A stretch of DNA of 64,000 nt from Algoriphagus chordae (lineage in GTDB: Bacteria; Bacteroidota; Bacteroidia; Cytophagales; Cyclobacteriaceae), in assembly GCF_003254055.1 (NCBI RefSeq), contig NZ_QKZT01000003.1, positions 145,995 through 209,994 on the forward strand, given 5' to 3'. The translations under genes were made by a program, and so were the position numbers. Shown piece by piece: positions 37,977 to 47,086 of this stretch. Within the stretch, counting starts at the first letter, position 1, and every line of letters starts with the position of its first letter. The notes beneath the pieces were generated by a model. The model was not told the DNA's origin. It saw only the letters and a program-made list of their open reading frames with translations, and made no database searches.

Positions 37977-39013
37977 AATCATCTACCCAGCGTCTCTATC
38001 TATTTAGCTCAGTTAGTGTAATACTCCTATTTGGATTGAGTTGGTGGTTTATTCCCGAACAGGCTTCTTTGGTTGTTCAGGAAAAATGGAAAGGGGTATG
38101 CTGGGTTGGGACTAGGTCTCCACTTTTAGGACCCGAATTAGAAGCTTTAAAGGCTACTGGAGCAGATGCGCTTTCGCAAACGCCCTTTGGGTTTCAAAAT
38201 GACAAAAACTTGCCTGAGATGCGCTGGTCTAAAGGCAATGAAGGGAATTGGTGGGGTGAGTCTACAAATGGGATTAAGGCTACTTTTGATTCATCAGCAA
38301 GACATGAAATAATGAATATGCTGAAACCCCATATTTGGATCCGAGGAAGTTGGCCTGGGGAGATAGATATGAAAAGCGAAGAAGATTGGAAGACTTGGTT
38401 TGCCAATTATGAGGGATTTATTCTTGACTATGCTAGAATGGCTGAAGAGCTGCAAATTCCTATGCTCTGTGTGGGTACTGAACTTGAGCTGACATCTAAG
38501 AGAGAAGATGATTGGAGAAAAATTATTGCAGCCGTTAGAAAAGTCTATTCAGGCAAATTGACCTATGCTGCTAATTTCACTGAATACGAGCACGTGAAGT
38601 TCTGGGACGCCTTGGATTACATCGGTATTCAGGCATATTTCCCACTTTCAACCAAAGAAGATCCAAGCCTTTCGGATCTCAAATCTGGCTGGAAAAAGAA
38701 CTTGTCGAACATTAATAAGGTGGTAAGAAAGTACCAGAAGCCTGTAATGTTCACTGAGATTGGATATTGCAATACAGTAGACGCTGCGGTGGAGCCATGG
38801 GTCTGGCCAAATGAGCGTAGGGAAACTGAATTGTCTGAGGAAATGCAGGCACTTTGCTATGAAGCATTTTTTGAAACGGCCTGGGAAGAACCATGGATGG
38901 CTGGTGTGTTCTTCTGGAAATGGTATCCAGATGGAAAACATAGGAATCCAGATTTTACTCCTCAGGGAAAGCAAGCAGAAAAAGTGATGCAGAAATATTT
39001 TTCTATGGATTGA
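37973..39013 (+). CDS. GH113-like TIM-barrel glycosidase with N-terminal anchor
   Basis: The frame is open from 37916, but ATG at 37973 overlaps the previous stop (ATGA) and starts a signal anchor (LYLFSSVSVILLFGLSWW). The 346-residue product has conserved GVCWVG near residue 42, IPMLCVGTELE (acid/base Glu region), DYIGIQAYFPLS, and VMFTEIGYCNTVDAA (nucleophile region), and ends with the FFWKWYPDG of GH113-type barrels. GH113 enzymes cleave beta-mannan, though this subgroup is described as glycosidase-like. It closes the long plus-strand run. Confidence 0.87.
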   Translation: MKSSTQRLYLFSSVSVILLFGLSWWFIPEQASLVVQEKWKGVCWVGTRSPLLGPELEALKATGADALSQTPFGFQNDKNLPEMRWSKGNEGNWWGESTNGIKATFDSSARHEIMNMLKPHIWIRGSWPGEIDMKSEEDWKTWFANYEGFILDYARMAEELQIPMLCVGTELELTSKREDDWRKIIAAVRKVYSGKLTYAANFTEYEHVKFWDALDYIGIQAYFPLSTKEDPSLSDLKSGWKKNLSNINKVVRKYQKPVMFTEIGYCNTVDAAVEPWVWPNERRETELSEEMQALCYEAFFETAWEEPWMAGVFFWKWYPDGKHRNPDFTPQGKQAEKVMQKYFSMD

Positions 39014-39152
39014 ATTCTAAAAGCTAGAATCCATAACTTAAGACTATTCTAATGAGATGATTACACACTAAAAGTTCTAGTTTTTTGAATAAATTCCTGT
39101 TGAGTTGTGTATTGAAATTCAACAGAATTATTCGTTACAAATTATTTAGTCT

Positions 39153-40862
39153 ATGCAAACCTTTCGGATTTTTATCGCCTCCTCCAGTGAACTTAAAGAT
39201 GACAGAGAGAAGTTTGAGCTATTTATAGGTAGGCAAAATAACTTATTGAGTCGAAGAGGGATTCGTTTAGAGGTAGTATTATGGGAGTTTTTTCCGGATT
39301 CGATTTCATCGACGCGCCTTCAGGATGAATACAATGAAGCGATCCGAAAAAGTGATTTCGTCGTTTGCCTCTTCTTTACCAAAGTGGGTATGTACACTGC
39401 TGAGGAGTTTAATATCGCATACGAAATGTTTAAAGCCCAAGGCAAGCCTAGAATTTGGACCTATTTCAAAACGGGAGATGTCGCTATTGATTCTATAAAC
39501 CAGGCAGATATTAAATCCTTAGATGAATTTAAAAATAGACTCAAGGAATTGGGTCACTTTTTCACTCAATATACATCCGCCGCCGATCTAATAAGTCAGT
39601 ATGGGGATCAGTTGGATATGATTTTGCCTCAATATGGAGGTGACTCAGATCATAAAACTTCTGCCTCAGGAGACTCTGTTCATGAAAAAACTGGACCTGA
39701 GCACATTGAAAACACTTTCAATCAGTTGCTTACTTCTAGATTAATCACTGCGATAAGCCAGTACAGTAAGAAAGCAGCGGGTTTTTTGGCGGCCAATCCT
39801 AGTTGGGCTGAAAATGAAGATTTGGTGAAAACTGCCAAGCGAATCATTATCAGTGAGTATGTTGGGGTAATAGGCAGTCAGATACGTAAGTTGATGGCTA
39901 TTGGGGCACTGGCTTTTTCCGAAACCAAAATGGTGCGTTATCTGGAGAATAGCCAAGCCACAGCAAAAAGAGGATTGCAACTTATTTGCTATTCGTTGAT
40001 TTCCGCGCTTTGGGATCATCAGGTAGTGAAAAAGGTTGAATTTTCCTCCTCACAAAAAGATGTGCTTATTAAGTTTTTTAGAAATGCTGCTGAAGAAGAT
40101 GTGCTAGGCTTTGCGGAATTACTCAAACATTTACTAGAAATATATTCAGAGAACAAACTGGAGTTTCTTATTTCTGAATCGATGGAATTGCTTCCAAAAC
40201 TTCAGGAAGGAAGCGAGTTTATCACTGCTTGCTCACAATTGAATGACTTATCGACGTTGTTGAAAGGTTCTACTTTCCAACTCGAAGACTGCCAAGCCGC
40301 TGAGAAAAATGTGACTATTGTGTTAGAAAGTTTAAGTTTCTTGGCACAATACCGTATGATTTCTATCAATGAGATAGATTTTAATCAGCAGCGGAATGAT
40401 CAAGAAGGTTTGTATTTGCATAATTACACCTTGCTAATAGGAGAAAGACTGGCCAATGACAACAGCCAAAGTAATGTGCGTAGAGAATCCTCACCGGTTA
40501 TTTCCCATGCGGTGATTATTTTCAAGGATAATTATAGAAAGAATATAAATCTTGATCCTTTTATCATTGATTTCAATGGTTTGAAACTGGATGGTGGATC
40601 CAAAATTTGTTTTTACTCCCATGCCAACACCTTTGATGATCAGAATCTTAACTATAATTTTATAGAAGATGACAACAAACAGGTCATCTGCAAATCAGCG
40701 AATCCTAAACCAAACGTATCCAACTTAAATGCGCTTAATAGATGGCTTTCTATAAAAGCCAATCGAATTGACATGAACTTCGATAAGGTTTATAGCTTGT
40801 TTTACGAAGCCAAAAAAACATTGACTGGCCTTGAGGACGAAGTTGAAGAAGACTCCTTTTAA
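39153..40862 (+). CDS. DUF4062 domain protein, possible sensor or effector of a STAND pair
   Basis: The 569-residue protein begins with a DUF4062 domain (residues ~3-110): IFIASSSELKDDREKF, KSDFVVCLFFTKVGMY and GKPRIWTYFKT are typical. Residues ~175-400 are long alpha-helices without known motif, and the last ~150 residues are mixed and may be globular. No TIR, caspase, kinase or nuclease motif is seen. The next gene, 17 bp downstream, encodes a membrane-anchored STAND-type NTPase. DUF4062 proteins often accompany NLR-like or STAND proteins in bacterial conflict systems, so a defence or stress role is inferred. Confidence 0.78.
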   Translation: MQTFRIFIASSSELKDDREKFELFIGRQNNLLSRRGIRLEVVLWEFFPDSISSTRLQDEYNEAIRKSDFVVCLFFTKVGMYTAEEFNIAYEMFKAQGKPRIWTYFKTGDVAIDSINQADIKSLDEFKNRLKELGHFFTQYTSAADLISQYGDQLDMILPQYGGDSDHKTSASGDSVHEKTGPEHIENTFNQLLTSRLITAISQYSKKAAGFLAANPSWAENEDLVKTAKRIIISEYVGVIGSQIRKLMAIGALAFSETKMVRYLENSQATAKRGLQLICYSLISALWDHQVVKKVEFSSSQKDVLIKFFRNAAEEDVLGFAELLKHLLEIYSENKLEFLISESMELLPKLQEGSEFITACSQLNDLSTLLKGSTFQLEDCQAAEKNVTIVLESLSFLAQYRMISINEIDFNQQRNDQEGLYLHNYTLLIGERLANDNSQSNVRRESSPVISHAVIIFKDNYRKNINLDPFIIDFNGLKLDGGSKICFYSHANTFDDQNLNYNFIEDDNKQVICKSANPKPNVSNLNALNRWLSIKANRIDMNFDKVYSLFYEAKKTLTGLEDEVEEDSF

Positions 40863-40879
40863 TTTTTTGTAATTCACTA

Positions 40880-42865
40880 ATGGTAAACCCTATGAAAAAG
40901 TATCCTTTTAAATTTCTTGATTCCTATCAGAGAGAAGATAGAGGCGTGTTTTTTGGAAGGGATGAGGAGATCAATGCTTTGTACGAAATGGTGTTTCAGT
41001 CAGCCACAGTTCTAGTCTATGGAGCCTCTGGTACAGGGAAAACAAGTTTGATCAACTGTGGATTGGCGGGTAAGTTTCAGCCGCATGATTGGCACGATTT
41101 GATGATTCGAAGAGGTGCTGATATCAATGATTCCTTGGTGTCGGTATTGGAGCAAGCAGGTGGTAAGATTGAGAAAGGATTTGATGAAACCCAGTATACC
41201 GATGAATGGGATTCAGATAGCGAAATGAGAGAGCAGGAATTATCCTCGATAAGTAAATCAATCCAGGCAGTTTATCAGAAATCCTTTCGCCCTGTTTATT
41301 TGATTTTTGACCAGTTTGAAGAGCTTTTTATCCTTGGTTCAATTTCCGAACAGGAGATTTTTATTGACACTGTCAATGGGATTCTTCAGTCAGCACAGCC
41401 TGTCAAATTGATTTTTTCTATCAGAGAAGAATATTTGGGTCATTTATTCGAATTTGAAAAGGCGATACCTCAACTCATGCGCAAGAAGCTGAGGGTAGAA
41501 CCAATGAATCTTGAAAAAGTGCAGCAGGTAATTATTGGTGCAGCGGCATTTGAGGGATCAAATATTTCAATTAAAGAAGGAGAGGAATATGCTGTGGCTG
41601 AAAGTATCTTTCATAAGATCAAAGGAGATAAGAAATCACTTACGATTCAATTGCCTTTTTTGCAGGTATTTTTAGACAAGCTTTACCTGAATATCACGGC
41701 TGATAAAGAGCGTGAAACACCAGCCGAGTTTACATTGGAAAAAGTAAATGAAATGGGAGAGATTGGAGATATCCTGAGCAATTTTCTGGAAGAACAGGTT
41801 GCTGATATTGCTAAAGAATTGAAAGAAAAATACTCAAGTCTAAATCCTGAGCTTATCTGGAAAATACTTTCTCCCTTTGCTACCTTGGAGGGGACTAAAG
41901 ATCCGATTTCTAAGAAGGAATTATTTGACCGTCTACCTGATTTAGATCGGGGGATGGTGGATGATGTGGTAGAAGCTTTTTCCCATAATAGGCTGCTCCG
42001 CTACAATGAAAACACGGATACCTTCGAGATTGCTCATGATTCACTAGCCAAACCCATTGCAGAAAAGAGAAGCATTGAGGAAACCGCTTTGCTTGAAATT
42101 AAGCGCTTGGTCAAAAGTCAGGTGGGAGTAAAGCAGGAGGCACGAGAGTTTTTTACTGAGAAGCAACTTATCTATATCGAGCCATATTTGGCCAAGTTCA
42201 AACAAAGTGATGAAGAGAGTAATTGGATAGTAAAAAGCAAAGAATCCCTCAAGCAAGAGAAGCAAAAAGAAGCCAAGCAGAAATACGATGATTTGGTGAA
42301 AAGTAAGAAGGCCATGTTTCTGAAAATTGCTGTAGGGGTCTTTGTAATTTTGGCTGCAGTTTTTGTTTTCTTAGGAATCAAAGCCAAACAAAGTGAGAAT
42401 TTGGCTCAAGAGGAAAAAGCAAAAGCCCAAGTTGCCGAAGATTACTCAAAAGAATTGCTTAGGCTGGTGATACGTGGAAGAGGGCCAGATTATAAAAATC
42501 TCTCCGATGAGCAAATAGAAGCTATTATTCATAGGGAAAGAACCTATCCACTCGATAGTTTGATTGAAATTAAAGCCTCAGTGAGTCCTTCTAATGCAGG
42601 AGGACCAAATAGGAATTATACTATGTGGTTGGATATGCCTTCATTCAGAAAAGATGAGATTCAAGAAGTCCAGTATAATTTCTGTCAAGGATTTATAGAT
42701 CGCCAACGGATTTCCAGAGATCCTACCTCTTCCTTTTCTATTGGCTACCTAGGTTATGGTTTTTGTCCCACTATGAAAATAGATATCATCCCATTTCAAG
42801 GAGATACAATCCACCGATATTTTTCTTTTGAGGAGTATTTCGAAAACAACCCGCTTTTAGATTAA
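40880..42865 (+). CDS. Membrane-anchored STAND-type (nSTAND1-like) NTPase
   Basis: The 661-residue protein starts with FKFLDSYQREDRGVFFGRDEE, the entry motif of nSTAND1 NTPases. Walker A is GASGTGKTS at residues 48-56; Walker B is YLIFDQFEELF with Asp144. Sensor-like and winged-helix regions follow to ~450, with SHNRLLRYNENTDTFEIAHD at the wHTH position. A single membrane helix at ~478-500 (IAVGVFVILAAVFVFLGIKA) is followed by ~160 residues, probably outside the cytoplasm. No WD40, TPR or caspase domain follows, which is unusual. It likely responds to a signal across the membrane together with the DUF4062 protein. Confidence 0.82.
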   Translation: MVNPMKKYPFKFLDSYQREDRGVFFGRDEEINALYEMVFQSATVLVYGASGTGKTSLINCGLAGKFQPHDWHDLMIRRGADINDSLVSVLEQAGGKIEKGFDETQYTDEWDSDSEMREQELSSISKSIQAVYQKSFRPVYLIFDQFEELFILGSISEQEIFIDTVNGILQSAQPVKLIFSIREEYLGHLFEFEKAIPQLMRKKLRVEPMNLEKVQQVIIGAAAFEGSNISIKEGEEYAVAESIFHKIKGDKKSLTIQLPFLQVFLDKLYLNITADKERETPAEFTLEKVNEMGEIGDILSNFLEEQVADIAKELKEKYSSLNPELIWKILSPFATLEGTKDPISKKELFDRLPDLDRGMVDDVVEAFSHNRLLRYNENTDTFEIAHDSLAKPIAEKRSIEETALLEIKRLVKSQVGVKQEAREFFTEKQLIYIEPYLAKFKQSDEESNWIVKSKESLKQEKQKEAKQKYDDLVKSKKAMFLKIAVGVFVILAAVFVFLGIKAKQSENLAQEEKAKAQVAEDYSKELLRLVIRGRGPDYKNLSDEQIEAIIHRERTYPLDSLIEIKASVSPSNAGGPNRNYTMWLDMPSFRKDEIQEVQYNFCQGFIDRQRISRDPTSSFSIGYLGYGFCPTMKIDIIPFQGDTIHRYFSFEEYFENNPLLD

Positions 42866-42879
42866 TAGTCAAATTTTGC

Positions 42880-44475
42880 CTAGTCAATAATCTTGCTCAA
42901 TCCAGCATTTTTCAAATGATCTTGTACTGATAGTTTTCCACTGAGATCCAGTTCGGGAACTTCACCTATGTCATTTTGATGGAAGTGGTATACAAAAATC
43001 GAAAGGACCTTAGTTGGCAAACTAACGTTTCTCAATTCTGCAGGAAGCCTATCATAACTGTTTTGGAGAATTTCTTCAGCAAAACCTGCCGTCATGGCTT
43101 CATTACTCATGGTAGCTGATTGAGATGCAATGATGAAGGCAAACATTCTGTACTCGGATTCCACATCAAAAAACATGGATTTGAAAATCTCATAATAGGA
43201 AAATTTCCCATTTCCACCGAGGTTTTTGATAAAGCGGTTAGAGGAAGAGACAGCAGTACCGTTAAGGTTGAATTTCTCCAAACTTGTAGTCAGCGCAAAG
43301 CCATCCATGTCATAATAATAGTGAACTTGGTTTTTGTAGCCTGCAGTTGTGAAAACACTCATTAAAGACCTATCTACCTGGTTTAGGGTATTCAAGCTTG
43401 GCTTAAACTGATTTATGATGGAATCGGCTGAGGCTAATGGTGCAGGGTTGGGGAAGAAGTATTGTTTATAGTTGCCGCCGGATATTTCCATCATGATTCC
43501 TGGAGCACTGGGGTGGACCAATTCTTTTACATTCTTGTCTCGAGGGAATTTACGTTCGATCTCATCAAGCAGTATCGCACATACCCTAGGGTTTAACTCC
43601 TCTCTTATGAATTGATCACCAATTGTTTCAAGTTTAAGTTCTAGGAAATCATCATAAGCCTCATACAAAATTGTTTTATTGAAATTCCGTGGAACTTGAA
43701 CTTTGGGTGATGCCAGGTATTTTAATTGCAAATATCTTGAAATCAAATCCAACTTTGAATCGATGGTGTATTCGGGGGTAATGAAAGTTGAACTTTGAAA
43801 AGGAAAGACGTCCAACTCAGCTTTGTTTCTGAGGATTGCCGTACTAAGAGGCATATCGTAGATTCTTGCAAAATAGGTGAGGGAGTCGATATCAGTTTTT
43901 TCAGGACTGCTTGACCTCTTGAAAATCCTTTTAAAATCTGGGTAAATATCCTCATTAAATAACCTGTTGAACTGATCCTTTAATTTCCTGATTTCAAATA
44001 ATAACCTATAATTTGAGACTTGGTCGAAGCTGATTATTTCATATAGATTGTTCTTTCCATTAGCGAATGTTTGGTATTCATCAATTTTAGCAGAATTGTA
44101 GGCTTGAATAGATTCATCAAATATACTTTTCAATCTTCTTAAACCGCTTCGATTGTACACTTCTCGTTGTTGAGAAAGTAATTTCGATCTGTTTAAGAAA
44201 TACAGAGAATTGGTAAACTGGTAAAGGCTGTGGTTTTTTTCAATAAATGATTTGTCATTGATTTTGCTGAGCTCATTCTCCTCGAAGGCAAGGATTTTTG
44301 AGATTCTCTCCTTACTAAGTGTGTCAAAATAAGTTTCTGTTAAATACAGATTCATGTAAGCCTGAGCCAAAGTAATGGTGTCGTTATTGGTTGTTTGAAG
44401 GTTTCCTTGAGCCAATACTTCGTTTAGAGAAAATGGCATCATGAAAAAAAATAGTAAGTATATGAAAAGTTTCAT
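42880..44475 (-). CDS. Secreted protein of unknown family
   Basis: The frame is open from ATG at 44541, but ATG at 44475 begins a convincing signal peptide (LIYLLFFFMMPFSLNEVLAQ) and is preferred, giving 531 residues. No family is recognised. The mature protein is mostly helical with a C-terminal region containing SNEAMTAGFAEEILQNSYD. It converges on the STAND NTPase gene with only a 14-bp gap. It may be part of the same locus or merely a neighbour; the gene order alone does not decide. Confidence 0.75.
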   Translation of the reverse strand: MKLFIYLLFFFMMPFSLNEVLAQGNLQTTNNDTITLAQAYMNLYLTETYFDTLSKERISKILAFEENELSKINDKSFIEKNHSLYQFTNSLYFLNRSKLLSQQREVYNRSGLRRLKSIFDESIQAYNSAKIDEYQTFANGKNNLYEIISFDQVSNYRLLFEIRKLKDQFNRLFNEDIYPDFKRIFKRSSSPEKTDIDSLTYFARIYDMPLSTAILRNKAELDVFPFQSSTFITPEYTIDSKLDLISRYLQLKYLASPKVQVPRNFNKTILYEAYDDFLELKLETIGDQFIREELNPRVCAILLDEIERKFPRDKNVKELVHPSAPGIMMEISGGNYKQYFFPNPAPLASADSIINQFKPSLNTLNQVDRSLMSVFTTAGYKNQVHYYYDMDGFALTTSLEKFNLNGTAVSSSNRFIKNLGGNGKFSYYEIFKSMFFDVESEYRMFAFIIASQSATMSNEAMTAGFAEEILQNSYDRLPAELRNVSLPTKVLSIFVYHFHQNDIGEVPELDLSGKLSVQDHLKNAGLSKIID

Positions 44476-44814
44476 TTCGCTAGATTTGATAATCACCGAC
44501 TTCTGAGAAATCTCAAGAATAAAAATCTTGTCGAGATTCATTTGTTTCTTATTTCAATATACATTTAAAATACGGGATCTTCTCAATGCTATATGGGGCT
44601 GATCTTCAATAAAATAGACTGATTTGTTACACTTGTTTTTAGTTTTTGAAGTACCGCTTGTTCCTAAGTTTTCTTTAACGCGAAATATACTTGACAAAAG
44701 TTATGGTGTTTTTAGCCAGGAATTTCCTTTAATTGTACCGAGGATCGATGTATTAACTGTTGAAAATCAGTTTTTTATATGATGAATGTCATGCTTTACG
44801 AATCTGAGTTGCCG

Positions 44815-45000
44815 TACTTTTGCACCGAAGAATCCAAACAGTCCTTCCTTTAAAAGTTTGCTGGAAAAAGTGCAAATCACCGTTAATTTTTTCGCCTAAA
44901 CTATTTGGCAAAATGTAATCCTTGCTTGGACAAATAGAATTAGGTGAACCCGAGTAATATTTAGAGATAGCCGAAAGCATTTAAAGCTTTCGGTTTTTTT
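44815..45000 (+). ncRNA. Candidate structured small RNA with its own promoter and terminator
   Basis: TACTTTTG at 44815-44822 is a full match to the TAnnTTTG -7 box, with a partial -33 element (CTTTACG near 44794). A strong terminator follows at 44971-45000: CCGAAAGC pairs with GCTTTCGG across a 7-nt loop, then seven T. A transcript from about 44827 would be ~170 nt. It contains a bulged stem (TCACC-gt-TAATT near 44876 with AATTA-GGTGA near 44939) and no plausible ORF. Size and architecture resemble 6S RNA or another housekeeping sRNA, but no family can be assigned by eye. Confidence 0.5.
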
Positions 45001-45066
45001 ATGCCTAAGGTGGCCAAACTTCCTTTATTTTTTTATTAATTAGCCATATCAATTGAAAATAGCATT

Positions 45067-46476
45067 ATGAAAAATAACCAGAGAAGAGAGTTTCTGAAAT
45101 CTACCGGTTTGGTAGGCTTGGGACTTTTCGGAGCGGGCAGTACCCTTGCCAGCGAATTTGAAGCACTTCCTTTACAAGCGAAAAAAGGAGTAAACCGAAT
45201 CCAATCCTTTAACATGAGTGGTTTTGCTGCTCCCAAAATTGATACCGTCAGAGTAGGGGTAGTAGGATTAGGAATGCGAGGGCCTGGTGCTGTAAATAGA
45301 TTGAGTAAAATAGAGAATGTTGAAATTAAGGCACTTTGTGATTTGCTTCCGGAGCGAGCGGAAAAAGCAAAGGAGCAGTTAAAGGATACACCACATACTC
45401 CAGATTTGTATTCTGGCAATGCTTTTTCATGGAAAGAAATGATGGATCGTGATGATCTAGACTTGATTTATATCGCGACACCATGGGAATGGCATACTCC
45501 GATGGCTGTATATGCCATGGAAGCTGGAAAACACGCTGCCTGTGAAGTTCCTATCGCTAGGACACTTGATGAGTGCTGGCAGTTAGTAGAGACTTCTGAG
45601 CGCACTAAGAAGCACTGTATGCAGTTGGAGAATTGCTGCTATGATTTCTTTGAGTTGATGACCTTAAAAATGGCTCGTGAAGGTTACTTCGGTGAGGTAC
45701 TTCATGTAGAAGGAGCCTATATTCATGATTTGCTTTCTTTGAATTTTAGTAAGGAAGGGTACCAGGATATGTGGAGGCTAAAAGAAAATTACCGTGATGG
45801 TAATTTATATGCCACACACGGATTGGGCCCAATTTGCCAAATTCTAAATATCAATAGAGGTGATCAGATGGATTTCTTGACATCAACTTCTTCCAATGAT
45901 TTTTCCATGCATGCTGAGGCCGTAAAATTGGCTGAACAGGATAATTTCTTTGCTTCTTTCGCTGAGAAAAAATTCCGTGGAAACATGAATACTTCAATGG
46001 TTAAGACCAAGAAGGGCAAGACAATCATGATTCAGCATGATGTATCTTCACCTCGTCCATATTCCAGACTTCATGTAGTAAGTGGTACTGAAGGATTTGC
46101 TCAAAAATATCCTGAACCAAAAGTGTCTAGAGGACATGGTTGGTTGAAAGATGAGGAATTCAAAGATCTTGAAACCAAGTACACTCCTGAGATTATCCAG
46201 AAAGTAGGTGAATTAGCGAAGCAAGTAGGAGGTCATGGTGGCATGGACTTTATGATGGATTGGAGATTGATCGATTGCTTGAGAAATGGACTTCCTCTTG
46301 ATCAGGATGTCTATGATGCGGCACTTTGGAGCTGTGTTTCTCCACTATCTGAGTGGTCCGTGGCCAATAGATCTAATTCTATCGATGTACCTGATTTCAC
46401 AGGAGGAAACTGGAAAACAAATGCACCGGTAAACATTACCCTAGCTGGTGGTGGTAATACGGGAGTACGAGTTTAG
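45067..46476 (+). CDS. Gfo/Idh/MocA family oxidoreductase, GH109-like, with Tat-type signal
   Basis: The 469-residue protein begins with a twin-arginine signal (RREFLKSTGLVGLGLFGAGS), then a Rossmann fold with VGVVGLGMRGPGAVNRLS near residue 65. The dehydrogenase core includes EVPIARTLDECWQLVE (the typical E(K/V)P segment) and a His-rich C-terminal half (HGLGPICQILNINRGDQM). It is probably a secreted NAD-dependent oxidoreductase or GH109-type glycosidase acting on sugars. It is followed by a bidirectional terminator and the DUF2264 relic on the other strand. Confidence 0.92.
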   Translation: MKNNQRREFLKSTGLVGLGLFGAGSTLASEFEALPLQAKKGVNRIQSFNMSGFAAPKIDTVRVGVVGLGMRGPGAVNRLSKIENVEIKALCDLLPERAEKAKEQLKDTPHTPDLYSGNAFSWKEMMDRDDLDLIYIATPWEWHTPMAVYAMEAGKHAACEVPIARTLDECWQLVETSERTKKHCMQLENCCYDFFELMTLKMAREGYFGEVLHVEGAYIHDLLSLNFSKEGYQDMWRLKENYRDGNLYATHGLGPICQILNINRGDQMDFLTSTSSNDFSMHAEAVKLAEQDNFFASFAEKKFRGNMNTSMVKTKKGKTIMIQHDVSSPRPYSRLHVVSGTEGFAQKYPEPKVSRGHGWLKDEEFKDLETKYTPEIIQKVGELAKQVGGHGGMDFMMDWRLIDCLRNGLPLDQDVYDAALWSCVSPLSEWSVANRSNSIDVPDFTGGNWKTNAPVNITLAGGGNTGVRV

Positions 46477-46616
46477 TTTTCGGTAAGAAGTAAATAGATA
46501 AATGTTTGGATTCGTGGAGACACGGATCGGTACAAGCCTGGAAATACCGGACTGAGAGTTTGATTCTTTGCTGAGAAGGCTTGCTTTTTGTCTACTAGTA
46601 CCTTTCCAAAACCATA

Positions 46617-46651
46617 AAAAAGCCCGCTGATCAATGATTAGCGGGCTTTTT
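46617..46651. terminator. Bidirectional terminator after the Gfo/Idh/MocA gene
   Basis: AAAAAGCCCGCT pairs with AGCGGGCTTTTT around ~11 nt and is T-flanked on both strands. On the minus strand it follows the DUF2264 relic, whose last stop is at 46670. Confidence 0.85.
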
Positions 46652-46669
46652 AGTGGTTGATTTTGCTTT

Positions 46670-47081
46670 CTACATAGCGTGATCGCGGGGAACATCAACT
46701 CCAATCCAGATCTTTTTGGATGTCCAGTCTTCAGCAGGATCTATCCAGAAGGAATGTGTAGCTGGAAGCCCCAATGGCAGGAAGCCAAGTGTGCAAAGGT
46801 AAAGTGAGCCTGTGCTTATATATAGCCTAGTATTTCCAGATAGGTGACAGAAGCACGATCTCCATAAGCGTCAGGAGGAGTTTCTACCGGCATGACTGTA
46901 GTCAGTTTTCCCTGACTCATGGTATCTACAACTGGGAGCGATATTTTGTATAAAAGATCAGCCCAAACTTTGCGATCATTAGTTGCTGTAATTTTTTCTG
47001 AACCAGCTTTGGCTAGGCTAGAGAAACCCATGAATGCCCCAAAGCAGGGACTGCCTTAATAAAATCTCTTCTTTTAAGCAT
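46670..47081 (-). pseudogene. DUF2264 gene remnant (frameshift plus large internal deletion)
   Basis: Reading the minus strand from ATG at 47081 gives MLKRRDFIKAVPALG, then the frame fails at a G run near 47036; one missing base restores AFMGFSSLAKAG, DRKVWADLLYKISLPV and SVTYLEILG. That piece stops at 46816. In another frame, GFLPLGLPATHSFWIDPAED and WTSKKIWIGVDVPRD to stop at 46670 match the extreme C-terminus of DUF2264 proteins. Intact members have about 400 residues, so roughly two thirds of the gene is gone. The remnant lies between the Gfo/Idh/MocA and DUF1080 genes, a usual DUF2264 neighbourhood. Confidence 0.85.
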
Positions 47082-47086
47082 CCTTA

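Noticed and set aside
44789..44980. 63-codon ORF on the minus strand in the candidate sRNA region
   Set aside because: It has no protein-like composition, no promoter, and lies across the RNA terminator stem.
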